From Saprospiraceae bacterium (GTDB taxonomy: Bacteria > Bacteroidota > Bacteroidia > Chitinophagales > Saprospiraceae), in assembly GCA_020629715.1 (NCBI GenBank), contig JAHDCU010000007.1, forward strand, positions 186,001 through 250,000: DNA of 64,000 bases. The letters run 5' to 3'. Numbering within the stretch: position 1 is the stretch's first letter; each line of letters begins with the position of its first letter. Shown here piece by piece: positions 35,000 to 44,158 of the stretch. Under the pieces are notes generated by a model. That model worked only from the letters and a program-made list of their open reading frames with translations, searched no databases and was not told the origin of the DNA. A program made the translations under genes and the position numbers.

Positions 35000-35830
35000 T
35001 TATAGTATATCCGCCATTTTATGTTCTACTCTCCTGAAAAGCCAAAGTCCAACAATAAAAAATATACCAATGGAAATGATCGTATACCAAACAGAATTAT
35101 TCAAGGATCCAATCCCAGTAAGTGACCATCTAAGCCCCTCAATAATTCCTACCAAAGGATTACAATGATACAAGAATTGGTAGCTTTCAGGCACCATTTC
35201 GCTCGAGTAAGCTATTGGTGAAGCGTACAAACCCAATTGGAGAATAAATGGTACTACAAATTTAAAATCTCGATATCTCACCGTCATCGCACTTATCCAA
35301 ATACCTGCGGTAATACCCGTAAAAATGGTCATAAACAGGAAAAAAGGAACATATACAATATGGCTAGAAGGGGTATAATCAACATAAATCATTACCACGA
35401 TAAGAAGTATTAAAGCTATGATATAATCAACGAGCCCTGTTAATGCTTTTGATAATGGAAGAATTATCTTAGGGAAATATATCTTTTTGATCATATTTTG
35501 ATTACTCAAAATAGAGTTCCCTGATTCGCTAACTAATGTAGAAAAATAGGTCCAAATGCTCAACCCTATCATGGTGAACACTAAATGGGGTACACCTCCT
35601 GTATCAACCTGTATCACCCTACCAAAAATAAAGTGTAGAATAAGTAAGCTGAAAAGTGGATTGATCAATGCCCATAAGAACCCTATAAAAGTCTGAGCAT
35701 ATTTTACGCGTAAGTCTCTCCAACTCATCGTTATAATCAAATCCCTATAACTTATTAGTTCTCTGATGTCAAGCAATTTGAAAGGAGAATCCGCTTCAAT
35801 TACAGTAACTTGTAACTTACTTTTACTCAT
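35000..35830 (-). CDS. Polysaccharide ABC exporter permease (Wzm/ABC-2 type)
   Basis: This 276-residue ABC-2-type permease has about six transmembrane helices. It shows the cytoplasmic entry LITMSWRDLRVKYAQTFIGFLWALINPLF, typical of Wzm/TagG-like exporters, and the SGNSILSNQNMIKKIYFPKIILPLS coupling-helix region. With the downstream Wzt-like ATPase it would export a complete, lipid-linked polysaccharide across the inner membrane. It is divergent from the GT2 gene at 35882, and the 51-base gap between them must hold both promoters. Confidence 0.88.
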   Translation of the reverse strand: MSKSKLQVTVIEADSPFKLLDIRELISYRDLIITMSWRDLRVKYAQTFIGFLWALINPLFSLLILHFIFGRVIQVDTGGVPHLVFTMIGLSIWTYFSTLVSESGNSILSNQNMIKKIYFPKIILPLSKALTGLVDYIIALILLIVVMIYVDYTPSSHIVYVPFFLFMTIFTGITAGIWISAMTVRYRDFKFVVPFILQLGLYASPIAYSSEMVPESYQFLYHCNPLVGIIEGLRWSLTGIGSLNNSVWYTIISIGIFFIVGLWLFRRVEHKMADIL

Positions 35831-35881
35831 GAATTACAAATATGAGGTAATTTTCCATTTTAAAATGATTTTAGTTAAAAA

Positions 35882-36769
35882 GTGAAAGTCTCTGTCATCA
35901 TTCCAGTATATAATTCAGCATCATACATTCAAAAATGTATAGAAAGTTGCATCATACAGAAGGAAATAGGTGAAATCATCGTAATAGATGACGGCAGTAC
36001 TGATATATCTCCTACAATCATTAGTGACTTAAAAACCAAGGATAGTAGGGTTATTGAATTAAAGCATAAAGGTGGTACCTCAAGAGGAGCTGGTGTAAGC
36101 AGGAATCTGGGTATTGAAAGAGCGAAATTTAATTTTATAAGTTTTTTAGACTCTGATGATTATTATCTACCTGACCGTTTTAAAAAGACATTAAACATAT
36201 TTAAACAAAACCCAGAGCTAGAAGGAGTATTTGAAACTATAAAAATCGAATACAATAGTGCTAAGCACAATAGAGAACTAACGCAATACGGAGTATCAAA
36301 AGATATATACCCAGAAGATTCTTTTGAAAGCATCGTAACTAATAAATACGGTCAAACACAATTAGGTGGATTTACATATCGTACCGAAATCTTCTCAAAC
36401 TCTCTGATAAGGTGTACAACTCATAAAAGAGGGCAAGAACTCAATCTAATTTGGGAAGCCGCTAGGTTATCGAAAGTAATATTAAAAGCGAGCGAGCCCA
36501 AAATGGTGAGGGTACTGCATGACAATAATGCCATTCTAAATATCAAGCAAGGAGATACTGACAGAGCACTTCGTAGCCGAACTTGGTTGAAAAAAATGAT
36601 CTCTTATGATCTTTCTGTAAGCTCCAATCGATGGTTTTTTCGATATTATATAAACAACCGTCCAATATTCAGAGAAATCAAACCAAGGATTTTGAGAATT
36701 TTATTGAAAGCAATTTATGGCACATACTTGCTCTTAAAGTATCCTAAACTGTTTTTTAAGCTGAACTAG
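35882..36769 (+). CDS. Glycosyltransferase family 2
   Basis: This 295-residue GT2 enzyme has a GTG start chosen directly before VSVIIPVYNSASYIQKCI. The GT-A core includes GEIIVIDDGSTDISPTII, GGTSRGAGVSRNLGIERA and the metal-binding LDSDDYYLPDRF. The C-terminal part (about 200-295) is basic and may contact membrane. It is transcribed divergently from the ABC exporter and its end overlaps the next, convergent GT2 by 36 bases, so it is a single-gene unit inside the cluster. Donor and acceptor are unknown. Confidence 0.8.
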   Translation: MKVSVIIPVYNSASYIQKCIESCIIQKEIGEIIVIDDGSTDISPTIISDLKTKDSRVIELKHKGGTSRGAGVSRNLGIERAKFNFISFLDSDDYYLPDRFKKTLNIFKQNPELEGVFETIKIEYNSAKHNRELTQYGVSKDIYPEDSFESIVTNKYGQTQLGGFTYRTEIFSNSLIRCTTHKRGQELNLIWEAARLSKVILKASEPKMVRVLHDNNAILNIKQGDTDRALRSRTWLKKMISYDLSVSSNRWFFRYYINNRPIFREIKPRILRILLKAIYGTYLLLKYPKLFFKLN

Positions 36770-37576
36770 AAACTTAACAGCTCCAGAAAGATGTCCTGCT
36801 TTAACTAATTCTTTCAGAGTCCTATAGTTTATTAATTTACATTTTTTTCTGAGGCGACTTTCATCAAAATATTTTTGACTATTGAATTCATAAATCTGAT
36901 GGAATAGTAACTTTAGACTCTTATTCTTCTTCAATATTTCTGATTCCGCCCCTGAGTTATGACTTCTAGAACTGTGATCATTGATAACAACGGTATATTG
37001 ATTTATTTCTACAAGCTCTACACCCCGAATTACTATTTGCATTACCCACATCAGGTCTTGTCCGTATGGTAAATGTCTATCAAAAATCAAACGTCCTATC
37101 ACTTGCTTTGGGATACATAGTTGAAATAATGATATGCCATGATCCCACAGATAATCTAATACGGACTTATTGGTTTCAGAAATAAGACCCTCTTTTACTT
37201 TTTGACATCCCCTTGATACTAGAGCCCCTGTTTTTAAAATCAAATTATTAGTAGAAACAGTATTATTGAATAAAACGTCTAAATGATTCTCTAAAAACCA
37301 ATCGTCATCATCTAAAAAACAAACATATTTTCCCCTTACCATAGATAAACCGACATTCCTTGCAGCAGATCTTCCACTATTTTCTTGCCAATGATATCTT
37401 ATCTTATCATTATTAAAAGTATCAACTACATGTTTAGTATCATCATTTCCACCGTCATCTACAATAATCAATTCCCAATCAGTAAAAGTCTGACTGATCA
37501 CACTTTCTATCGCTTTACTGATCATGCCAGCACGGTTATAGGTAGGTAAGATTATACTAAAAAATGTTGATCTCAT
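36734..37576 (-). CDS. Glycosyltransferase family 2
   Basis: This 280-residue GT2 enzyme has the N-terminal block FSIILPTYNRAGMISKAIESVI and DWELIIVDDGGNDDTKHVV. The SGRSAARNVGLSMVRGKYVCFLDDDDWF segment, with an extended acidic metal site, and the HLPYGQDLMWVMQI acceptor segment follow. It overlaps the upstream GT4 gene by 4 bases, so the two are made together. The 3' end runs 36 bases into the convergent GT2. Family is certain, substrate is not. Confidence 0.82.
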   Translation of the reverse strand: MRSTFFSIILPTYNRAGMISKAIESVISQTFTDWELIIVDDGGNDDTKHVVDTFNNDKIRYHWQENSGRSAARNVGLSMVRGKYVCFLDDDDWFLENHLDVLFNNTVSTNNLILKTGALVSRGCQKVKEGLISETNKSVLDYLWDHGISLFQLCIPKQVIGRLIFDRHLPYGQDLMWVMQIVIRGVELVEINQYTVVINDHSSRSHNSGAESEILKKNKSLKLLFHQIYEFNSQKYFDESRLRKKCKLINYRTLKELVKAGHLSGAVKFLVQLKKQFRIL

Positions 37577-38712
37577 TGTAATCCTTGATAAATCAATCGC
37601 AATTCCTCTCCAACTGCTTTTGTTGAATATCTTGATTCAGCATAACCTCGAATATAGTTTTTATCATATTCTGAATGATGCTGAGACATATCGACCAATG
37701 CTTTGGTGAGCGATGATATATTTCCCTTTTCGATCTGAATACCGATGTCATCATCAATTTCTTCTGTAATACCCCCACATCTACTTGTGATTACTGGCAG
37801 TCCAGCAGCCATTGCCTCGGCCACTACCACACTAAATGATTCATAGTTGCTAAACAAAACAAATACATCTTGATGACTCAATAATTCTGCAAGACTTTCT
37901 TGTGATAGAGGACCTACTAAAGAATAATTCGATTCATTAAGAATCGAATTTTCTAATCTATTTTTTGTGGTCATTATGTTGTAATTACCGACTAAAGTCC
38001 AATGAAACGGTATGTTATGCCCTTGAAATTCCTCAAATGCTTCGATCATACCAGAGATGTTTTTTTGCTCTTCGTTTAAACTAGAAACATGGATAAATGA
38101 GACATGATCTGTTATTCGCTTAGTAGGTGTCTCAAAAAACAATGAAGAAACCACATTATGAACAACCTTTGATTTGTTGCTATTAAATCCTCTATAAATA
38201 AGCTCTCTGTCCAACTGTTTTGAGACGGGTAAAATGATATCGGCACTATTCAGAACTAATCGACCAACCCTCCTCTTAATGCTTGATTTTATAGAAGTTT
38301 CTTTGCCTGTATAGAGTGTAGAGTGCTCAGTCATGACGAGCGGTACATTAAGCTTACGGCTTAACCATAATCCTACAAATCCAGCATAAAGAGCAACATG
38401 CACATGTATAACCTTAGGTTTTCCTTCTTTTTTGATGACCTCTTGACATAGTTGTATAAGATGATAAACTTGCCATATTGGGTTAAATATCTTTAGCGTC
38501 TTTTTATAGTATTGGACATATTCATCAATACTTGTTTTCTCGTTCTGATATTGGGTACGATCATGTTCATTAGATGTATACTGCTGCGCATGTACGACTA
38601 CTTGGCGAGCCGGAATGCAGCGTATATGTCGCTGTATAAAATCTCCATCAAACTCATCTTCCTTAGAAGGATACCAACTTACCAAATGTAATATATAATC
38701 CTTGTGTATCAA
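37573..38712 (-). CDS. Glycosyltransferase family 4
   Basis: This is a 379-residue GT-B enzyme. The N-terminal acceptor domain shows SWYPSKEDEFDGDFIQRHIR and VIHVHVALYAGFVGLWLSRKL. The donor domain shows FIHVSSLNEEQKNISGMIEAF and FHWTLVGNYN. The E-x7-E site lies in FVLFSNYESFSVVVAEAMAAGLPVITS, followed by GGITEEIDD. It lies upstream of and overlaps the GT2 gene. The 99-base space to the divergent FemAB-like gene at 38812 probably holds promoters for both directions. Confidence 0.87.
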   Translation of the reverse strand: MIHKDYILHLVSWYPSKEDEFDGDFIQRHIRCIPARQVVVHAQQYTSNEHDRTQYQNEKTSIDEYVQYYKKTLKIFNPIWQVYHLIQLCQEVIKKEGKPKVIHVHVALYAGFVGLWLSRKLNVPLVMTEHSTLYTGKETSIKSSIKRRVGRLVLNSADIILPVSKQLDRELIYRGFNSNKSKVVHNVVSSLFFETPTKRITDHVSFIHVSSLNEEQKNISGMIEAFEEFQGHNIPFHWTLVGNYNIMTTKNRLENSILNESNYSLVGPLSQESLAELLSHQDVFVLFSNYESFSVVVAEAMAAGLPVITSRCGGITEEIDDDIGIQIEKGNISSLTKALVDMSQHHSEYDKNYIRGYAESRYSTKAVGEELRLIYQGLQ

Positions 38713-38811
38713 TACATATGCAATTTACACGATAAAAGTAAGCACTTTACGTTAAGGCACTAGACTTTAGTTAATTCCTTACTTTTAGATCAATTTTAGA
38801 GTCTTCAATAC

Positions 38812-39771
38812 GTGAATATTAAAAACAAAGATACATATAGACAGTTTCAAGATCCTGAGGTGACGATTCCCTTATTCCACCAAGCATGGTGGCTTGATAC
38901 GGTAGTGGGAAAAAATCATTGGGACACGGCAGTTTCTTATACCAAAGACGGCAAGATCAGGGCTGTATGGCCGTATGTATTGGGATCGAAGTGGACTATT
39001 TCCACGATGATCAATCCAATATTAACACCATATCTAGGACCATATATCATCTATCCCCAAAACCAGGAAAAAAAAATCTCCAGATATAACTTCGAGCATA
39101 AGGTGATGTATGATCTCGTACATCAATTACCCAATGCAAAAATGCAAAACATCAAATGTCATCCTGATCTCGATAACGTAATGCCTTTGATATTAAAAGG
39201 TTATTGGCATCATGCAAAATATACTTACCGAATCATAAATGATGACAAGGAGAGCGTCTACCAAAACTTGAAAGCAAGCGTAAGGACTGATATTAAAAAA
39301 GCTAAATCAAAGTATACACTTGACAAATCGATTAATACCAAAATACTTTATCGGCTTAATCAAAAAACCTTTGAAAGGAAGTCCAAGACAGTCCCTTTTT
39401 CTCAAGAACTTATTGATAAAATCGTTGCTGTATCTGAAGATAAAAACTGCTGCAAACAATATACGCTTTATCAAAACGATCAAGCCCTATGTAGCACGTT
39501 GATCTTAAATGATTATAAGACATCTTATTGCCTGTTGATCGGTTTAGATAAAGATTCAAAACCTCAGGGAGCTATCCAATGGATCCTTTGGGAAGCCATA
39601 AAAGATTCTATTACAGAAGGGCGAACCTTTGATTTCGAAGGAACCATGATACCTGAAGTAGAGCCAGTATTCCGAGCATTTGGTGGTCAACTTACAAACT
39701 ATTCTGTGTTGACCAAAACCAATCGTATTCTAGGGGCAGCTTTTAGACTACTGAAAGGACACCCGATTTAA
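38812..39771 (+). CDS. GNAT/FemAB-like acyltransferase
   Basis: This is a 319-residue protein of the BioF2/FemAB-like acetyltransferase group. The second GNAT half is clear: VYQNLKASVRTDIKKAKSKY, RKSKTVPFSQELIDKIV, KQYTLYQNDQALCSTLIL, GLDKDSKPQGAIQWILWEAI and FDFEGTMIPEVEPVFRAFGG. In polysaccharide loci such proteins are thought to transfer acyl or aminoacyl groups to glycans or lipid carriers; the exact group is unknown. Start is GTG. It leads a three-gene plus-strand operon with the deacetylase and a GT4. Confidence 0.72.
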   Translation: MNIKNKDTYRQFQDPEVTIPLFHQAWWLDTVVGKNHWDTAVSYTKDGKIRAVWPYVLGSKWTISTMINPILTPYLGPYIIYPQNQEKKISRYNFEHKVMYDLVHQLPNAKMQNIKCHPDLDNVMPLILKGYWHHAKYTYRIINDDKESVYQNLKASVRTDIKKAKSKYTLDKSINTKILYRLNQKTFERKSKTVPFSQELIDKIVAVSEDKNCCKQYTLYQNDQALCSTLILNDYKTSYCLLIGLDKDSKPQGAIQWILWEAIKDSITEGRTFDFEGTMIPEVEPVFRAFGGQLTNYSVLTKTNRILGAAFRLLKGHPI

Positions 39772-39774
39772 AGC

Positions 39775-41112
39775 ATGAAGACGATATCGATCATAACATC
39801 TCCCGAGCTTTTAACTAATCCTCGATTTCTATATACTATTGCTTATATCAATGGACACCCGCTAGCTAAAGAAAAAGTAAGCTTGAGACTTGACACATCT
39901 CCCACTGACCAAACGCTCCATTATGGTCATTCATCTCTAGGTGACTGGAATGTAAAATCTCAAAACCTTTTTTTTGATCAAACTAAAACTATCAATAGTG
40001 ACATTTATCTGAATCAGTACAAATCTGATAATGCTAGCTTTTTTAGTGTAGAAAAAAAACCAAAAGAGCAATCTCATTTTTGTGAAAAAGGAACCTTTAG
40101 TTTCGATTTATTCGAGACCATTTTCTTTCATATTAGTAGATATGAGGAGATTTTTGCTAATAATCAAGATTGCAATAGCAGCCTTTGGTTAAAAGAAGAT
40201 CTTCATAAGCTTGTACAGAACAAACTTGAAAAACAAGCTGTTGTGGATCAACTGATAGCTGCGTTTATTGAGGTTCTCATCGGTCAAAAAATGAAGGTCA
40301 AAACCTCACATAACCTGTCTCATGATATCGACTTGCTTTATCGCTTTAAGCCTTTTTACAAAATTCCCAAAACAATTCTAGGTATACTCTGGTATCGTCG
40401 TGGACTTAAATATTTAGTAAAATCAAAATTGGCAATTTTTAAATATTTATTTGGGATCAGTAAAGATCCTTATGATGTGTATGAGTGGTTGTTTAGTGAA
40501 AGAGATATAGCGAAGACTTGTTATTTCATGGCTGGAGGAGAAACGAGCTTTGACAATAATTATCGAATATCCGACCCAAAAATAAAGGCTCTCATTTCGT
40601 TACTTCGAGAACGTAATTATACACTTGGGCTTCATCCTAGTTATAATGCTTCGATCAAAGTGTCTTTATATCAAGATGAGTTAAGAAGCTTAGGAAATAT
40701 TACAAAATCAAGAATTACGCATAGTAGACAGCACTGCCTACGTTGGGACTGGGAAAAGACGCCTTATATCATTGAAAATCAAGGAATAAAACAAGATAGT
40801 AGCCTAGGATATAATCGCCGAATTGGATTTAGATGTGGGACAGGTTTTGCATATAAGCTCTATGATTTCAAAAATGAGAGAGCATTTAATTTTATAGAGC
40901 AACCAATGGCTTTCATGGAGAGTTCTCTTGTTCATGAGGCGCATAAAAACATTGATGCTTTGAGCCATTTATACCATAATTTTATTTCAGATCACCTTTG
41001 GAACACCCATATAGAATCCAACTGGCATAACAGTAATTTTGATGAATCTATGTGGTTTGGAAAGCCATTGAAGTCATTATATAAGCAATATCTTGATCAA
41101 TGCATATCCTAA
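39775..41112 (+). CDS. Polysaccharide deacetylase-like protein (DUF7033 + NodB-like)
   Basis: This 445-residue protein begins with a DUF7033-type region (about 1-160, ending near FETIFFHISRYEEIFAN). A NodB-like TIM-barrel portion follows: LSHDIDLLYRFKPFYKI with the metal Asp pair, LGLHPSYNAS with its His, and SRQHCLRWDWEKTPYIIEN. CE4 deacetylases remove N-acetyl groups from glycans. This subgroup is common in Bacteroidota capsule loci next to FemAB-like and GT4 genes, as here. The start is 3 bases after the previous stop and the end overlaps the next gene by 13 bases. Confidence 0.78.
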   Translation: MKTISIITSPELLTNPRFLYTIAYINGHPLAKEKVSLRLDTSPTDQTLHYGHSSLGDWNVKSQNLFFDQTKTINSDIYLNQYKSDNASFFSVEKKPKEQSHFCEKGTFSFDLFETIFFHISRYEEIFANNQDCNSSLWLKEDLHKLVQNKLEKQAVVDQLIAAFIEVLIGQKMKVKTSHNLSHDIDLLYRFKPFYKIPKTILGILWYRRGLKYLVKSKLAIFKYLFGISKDPYDVYEWLFSERDIAKTCYFMAGGETSFDNNYRISDPKIKALISLLRERNYTLGLHPSYNASIKVSLYQDELRSLGNITKSRITHSRQHCLRWDWEKTPYIIENQGIKQDSSLGYNRRIGFRCGTGFAYKLYDFKNERAFNFIEQPMAFMESSLVHEAHKNIDALSHLYHNFISDHLWNTHIESNWHNSNFDESMWFGKPLKSLYKQYLDQCIS

Positions 41113-42293
41113 TCATTGGAGAATATTACAGGCCATTGAACCAATGGTTTCATGATAATGGAGCTCCTACTGGAACACCGGCAATATATAATTTATACCA
41201 GTACCTTGGGAATCATAAAGAGCACAGTTTTCATTCTGTAATATTCAATTTTGATCAAGATCATACCAAGTCTTTTGAAAATGGATCAACTATTTCATTG
41301 ATCAAATTTTCTTTTCCTATATATCTGATCTGGAAGTTCCTTTGCTATTTCAAGCTTTATTTTTATTTAAAAAAGCACCTAAAAACAAATCACTATGACA
41401 TTATCTATGGGCTTAGTACTTACTCAAGTCTAGCAGCAATATTGGGTAAAATGTATAGCATACCATCTGTAGGACGAATCTATGGAACCATACTTACTCA
41501 ACCACTCAAACAAAAACGTTGGTTTAAAATATATACACGTCACTTGATGGAAATTCTTGCCATAAAAAGACCTTGTGATCTTATGATTGCAACACAAGAC
41601 GGTACAGCTTTTGACAAAGTTGCTCAGTATTTTAATCCACAGATTAATGTGAAGATGTTATTCAACGGCATGGATCGTTCCATGAGAGAGAAGCTATTGA
41701 ATCATACGCCCGTGACAATGCTGAAGTCTCCATTAAAAATATGTTCAATTTCTAGACTGGAGCCTTATAAAAGGCATCATTTATCTATCAAATTGCTTGA
41801 AAGCCTTGTGGATGATTACGGCATTGATGCTCATCTAATCATCATAGGAACAGGAAGCCTTGAAAACAAAATCAAAGAGCTAATTAAAGAATCGAAATGC
41901 GCTAATTATATAAAACTCTTAAAAGAAGTTCCTCATCAAAAAATCATAGAGAAACTCGAAGAATTTGACCTAAGTATATTCTTATACGAAGGTGGAAGTT
42001 TAGGAAATGTAATGTGGGAAAATGCACTAAGCGGCAGATTGATTTGCACTGTTGATAATGGAGAAACAACCCTTGTTTTTCAAGATCAATACAACGCCAT
42101 TGTCTCACCAGATGACGATCAGTTAATCTCCTCACTTAGTCAGAAGATCAATGCTATTTTAAATTCTGAAAAGAAGCTAGATTTAGCTCTAACAGGAAGG
42201 AAAAAGGTTGCAAAGAGAATTACAACATGGGAAGATAGGTTTGAAAAAGAGATGGCTCTGATTCGAGATATAAGGCTGAAGTCTACTCTTTAA
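41100..42293 (+). CDS. Glycosyltransferase family 4
   Basis: This is a 397-residue GT-B enzyme. N-terminal blocks are ILIIGEYYRPLNQWFHDNGAPTG and YDIIYGLSTYSSLAAILGKMYSIPSVGRIYGTI. The donor half has KICSISRLEPYKRHHLSI, AHLIIIGTGSLENKIKELI and EFDLSIFLYEGGSLGNVMWENALSGRLICTVD, a looser version of the E-x7-E site. It completes the plus-strand trio and overlaps the deacetylase by 13 bases, suggesting that both act on one glycan unit. Its end overlaps the convergent Uma2 gene by 11 bases. Confidence 0.83.
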   Translation: MHILIIGEYYRPLNQWFHDNGAPTGTPAIYNLYQYLGNHKEHSFHSVIFNFDQDHTKSFENGSTISLIKFSFPIYLIWKFLCYFKLYFYLKKHLKTNHYDIIYGLSTYSSLAAILGKMYSIPSVGRIYGTILTQPLKQKRWFKIYTRHLMEILAIKRPCDLMIATQDGTAFDKVAQYFNPQINVKMLFNGMDRSMREKLLNHTPVTMLKSPLKICSISRLEPYKRHHLSIKLLESLVDDYGIDAHLIIIGTGSLENKIKELIKESKCANYIKLLKEVPHQKIIEKLEEFDLSIFLYEGGSLGNVMWENALSGRLICTVDNGETTLVFQDQYNAIVSPDDDQLISSLSQKINAILNSEKKLDLALTGRKKVAKRITTWEDRFEKEMALIRDIRLKSTL

Positions 42294-42900
42294 ATATCTC
42301 CTCAACATTTATTTCTAAACCAGGTAAAATATCCGTTGTCAAGGTGTCTTCTGTAAAATAAGGAGGCGATTGAGTCACATATTTACCATCAGTAAGTACA
42401 TGTTTTACAATTGTCTTTACACGTGGATCAACAATCCAATACTCTTGTACTCCATGCTCCTCGTACAAAAAGAACTTTCTTTTCAGATCATGACGATCGT
42501 TAGATGGCGAGAGTATTTCTATTATCAAATCTGGGGCACCTATACAACCACGATCATCTAGCTTTGAGTGATCACATATAACGCAGATATCGGGTTGTAC
42601 TACTGTGGTGATTTGTTCATCTTCTTTTCCTTGAGATATCAATCTTACATCGAAAGGAGCAGAGTATACTTTACATGGGCTATTTTGAAGCGTACGATAT
42701 ATTATATTGGATAATATCATACTTATCTCTTGATGCATCCTATTTGGAGCAGGAGACATCTTAAATATCTTACCTTTTAGTAACTCCACTCGTTCTTCAA
42801 ATTGCCATTGGAGGTAATCGGCATAGCTATAATATCCACTCGCATCGATATCATTAAAACTTGATATAATAGGTTCTGATATTTTATATTTGCTCGACAT
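42283..42900 (-). CDS. Uma2-family (DUF820) PD-(D/E)XK nuclease-like protein
   Basis: This 205-residue protein of the Uma2 family has a restriction-endonuclease-like fold. The catalytic core reads VVQPDICVICDHSKLDDRG, then APDLIIEILSPSNDRHDLKRKFFLYEEHGVQEYWIVDP, in which the Asp, the Glu of IEI and the Lys of LKRK form the PD-(D/E)XK site. Its biological role is unknown; family members are abundant in cyanobacteria and occur in many Bacteroidota. Its place within a polysaccharide locus looks accidental and may mark an insertion point. Confidence 0.85.
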   Translation of the reverse strand: MSSKYKISEPIISSFNDIDASGYYSYADYLQWQFEERVELLKGKIFKMSPAPNRMHQEISMILSNIIYRTLQNSPCKVYSAPFDVRLISQGKEDEQITTVVQPDICVICDHSKLDDRGCIGAPDLIIEILSPSNDRHDLKRKFFLYEEHGVQEYWIVDPRVKTIVKHVLTDGKYVTQSPPYFTEDTLTTDILPGLEINVEEIFKE

Positions 42901-42935
42901 AACGAATTATAATATAAGCATACTTCTTCCCTAAA

Positions 42936-44063
42936 TCAAGTGTTTTCTTTTCCCAGAAAAGGTCTTATTATCTGATAGATATCATTAGCGATCTTTCTAT
43001 CATCAAATTCTCGTTCTGCCTTTTGTCTACCATATTGCCCCATTTTTACATGATCATCATGAGAGAGTTGCAGAAACTGATCAATCTTATCCGTAAGTGA
43101 AATAGCGTCTCGTACCGTGGCTAAGAATCCATTTTTTCCTACTTCTACGGACTCCCTGCACCCGGCCGTATCTGTTGTAATAACAGGTTTAGCCATAGCC
43201 ATCGCTTCTGTAATAGTTCTAGGAATTGCCTCCCTATAACTTGGCAATACAATACAATCAGATTTCTGTATAAAGGGTCTCACATCTCGTATAAATCCAT
43301 GATAATCGATGATATTAGTTTCTATCCAATGGAGTAAATCCTCATTATTCACCATAGACGGATTTTGCGCATCTAGTTCACCGATCACCCAAAACTCAAC
43401 ATTCTTATGCTTAGCCTTAATTGCTTTAGCTGCTTCGACAAATTCTACAATCCCTTTATCATAGAGCAGTCGTCCTATAAAGGTAAAGACGGTCTTTTCA
43501 CGTAGTTCACCATTTGGTCGAGGGGCAAAATGGTTAATATCTACACCACAGCCTTTGATAGAAACTCCTTGCTCCTTAGTAATCAATCCCTGCTCCACAA
43601 ACATCAATCGATCATCTATATTCTCAAAAATCACTTTGCTATGATGCTTTGAGCTCAACCGATATAGCGCTTTAGTGATCCTGTTTATAATTCCGTTATG
43701 TAAGAAAGCATATCCGAGCCCTGTAACCATCGCCACTGTAGGTATCCCTACAATCCTTGCCGCAATCCCTCCATAGATATTCGGTTTATGGGTGTAGGTT
43801 ATAATAAGGTCAGGCTTGAGTCTTTTGAATTTTCTTCTAAACTCTTCAATCAATACAAGATCCCTAAGTGGGTTTTTGCTATCACGACCTAGCGATCTCA
43901 AGGCAATATGCTGAACCTGAGGATACTTTTCCATATACTCGATATATGCATCTACAGGAGCTATGACTATGATTTCGTGCCCTTCGGCAAGCAACTTTTT
44001 GAGTACATTGAGCCTAAAGTTGTATATATTCCAAGTGGAGTTGGCTACTAGGGCTATCCGCAT
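42936..44063 (-). CDS. Glycosyltransferase family 4 (PglA/CapM-like)
   Basis: This 375-residue GT-B enzyme is similar to PglA, CapM and WbpX-type transferases. It starts with IALVANSTWNIYNFRLNVLKKLLAEGHEIIVIAP, then DLIITYTHKPNIYGGIAARIVGIPTVAMVTGLGYAF and TFIGRLLYDKGIVEFVEAA. The catalytic region is CIVLPSYREAIPRTITEAMAMAKPVITTD. PglA adds N-acetylgalactosamine to a lipid-linked bacillosamine, but the linkage here is unknown. It ends the long minus-strand run from 63918, and is separated from the S23 gene by a purine-rich repeat tract. Confidence 0.85.
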   Translation of the reverse strand: MRIALVANSTWNIYNFRLNVLKKLLAEGHEIIVIAPVDAYIEYMEKYPQVQHIALRSLGRDSKNPLRDLVLIEEFRRKFKRLKPDLIITYTHKPNIYGGIAARIVGIPTVAMVTGLGYAFLHNGIINRITKALYRLSSKHHSKVIFENIDDRLMFVEQGLITKEQGVSIKGCGVDINHFAPRPNGELREKTVFTFIGRLLYDKGIVEFVEAAKAIKAKHKNVEFWVIGELDAQNPSMVNNEDLLHWIETNIIDYHGFIRDVRPFIQKSDCIVLPSYREAIPRTITEAMAMAKPVITTDTAGCRESVEVGKNGFLATVRDAISLTDKIDQFLQLSHDDHVKMGQYGRQKAEREFDDRKIANDIYQIIRPFLGKENT

Positions 44064-44121
44064 AAAGTAAAAAGTTGAAAGGGAGAAAGTGGAAAGCCGA
44101 AAGTGGAAAGAGGAAAAGGAA
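44064..44121. repeat. Purine-rich tract with 12-bp direct repeat
   Basis: This gap between the PglA-like GT and the S23 gene is almost pure A and G on the plus strand. GAAAGTGGAAAG occurs twice, at 44085-44096 and 44099-44110 (14-base period), with degenerate copies such as GTTGAAAG beside it. On the minus (sense) strand it is a C/T-rich tract before the GT start codon. There are too few copies for CRISPR, and the units have no unique spacers. Confidence 0.7.
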
Positions 44122-44158
44122 GAAAGTATGAAACTAAATTCAACATCTTCATACTTTC
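44122..44158 (-). terminator. Inverted repeat at the 3' end of the S23-like gene
   Basis: Two perfect 11-base arms, GAAAGTATGAA and TTCATACTTTC, are separated by 15 bases. The right arm contains the stop codon of the S23 gene. In the minus direction the hairpin runs into a C/T-rich stretch, so it may end the S23 transcript. It could equally be a trace of how the S23 cassette was inserted. Confidence 0.45.

Noticed and set aside
44064-44121. Repeated GAAAGTGGAAAG units as a CRISPR array
   Set aside because: Only two exact copies with a 2-base gap and no unique spacers; no cas genes nearby.
44122-44158. Transposon terminal repeat around the S23 gene
   Set aside because: Both arms lie on the same side of the gene, no transposase is present, and no target duplication is visible; kept only as an inverted repeat.
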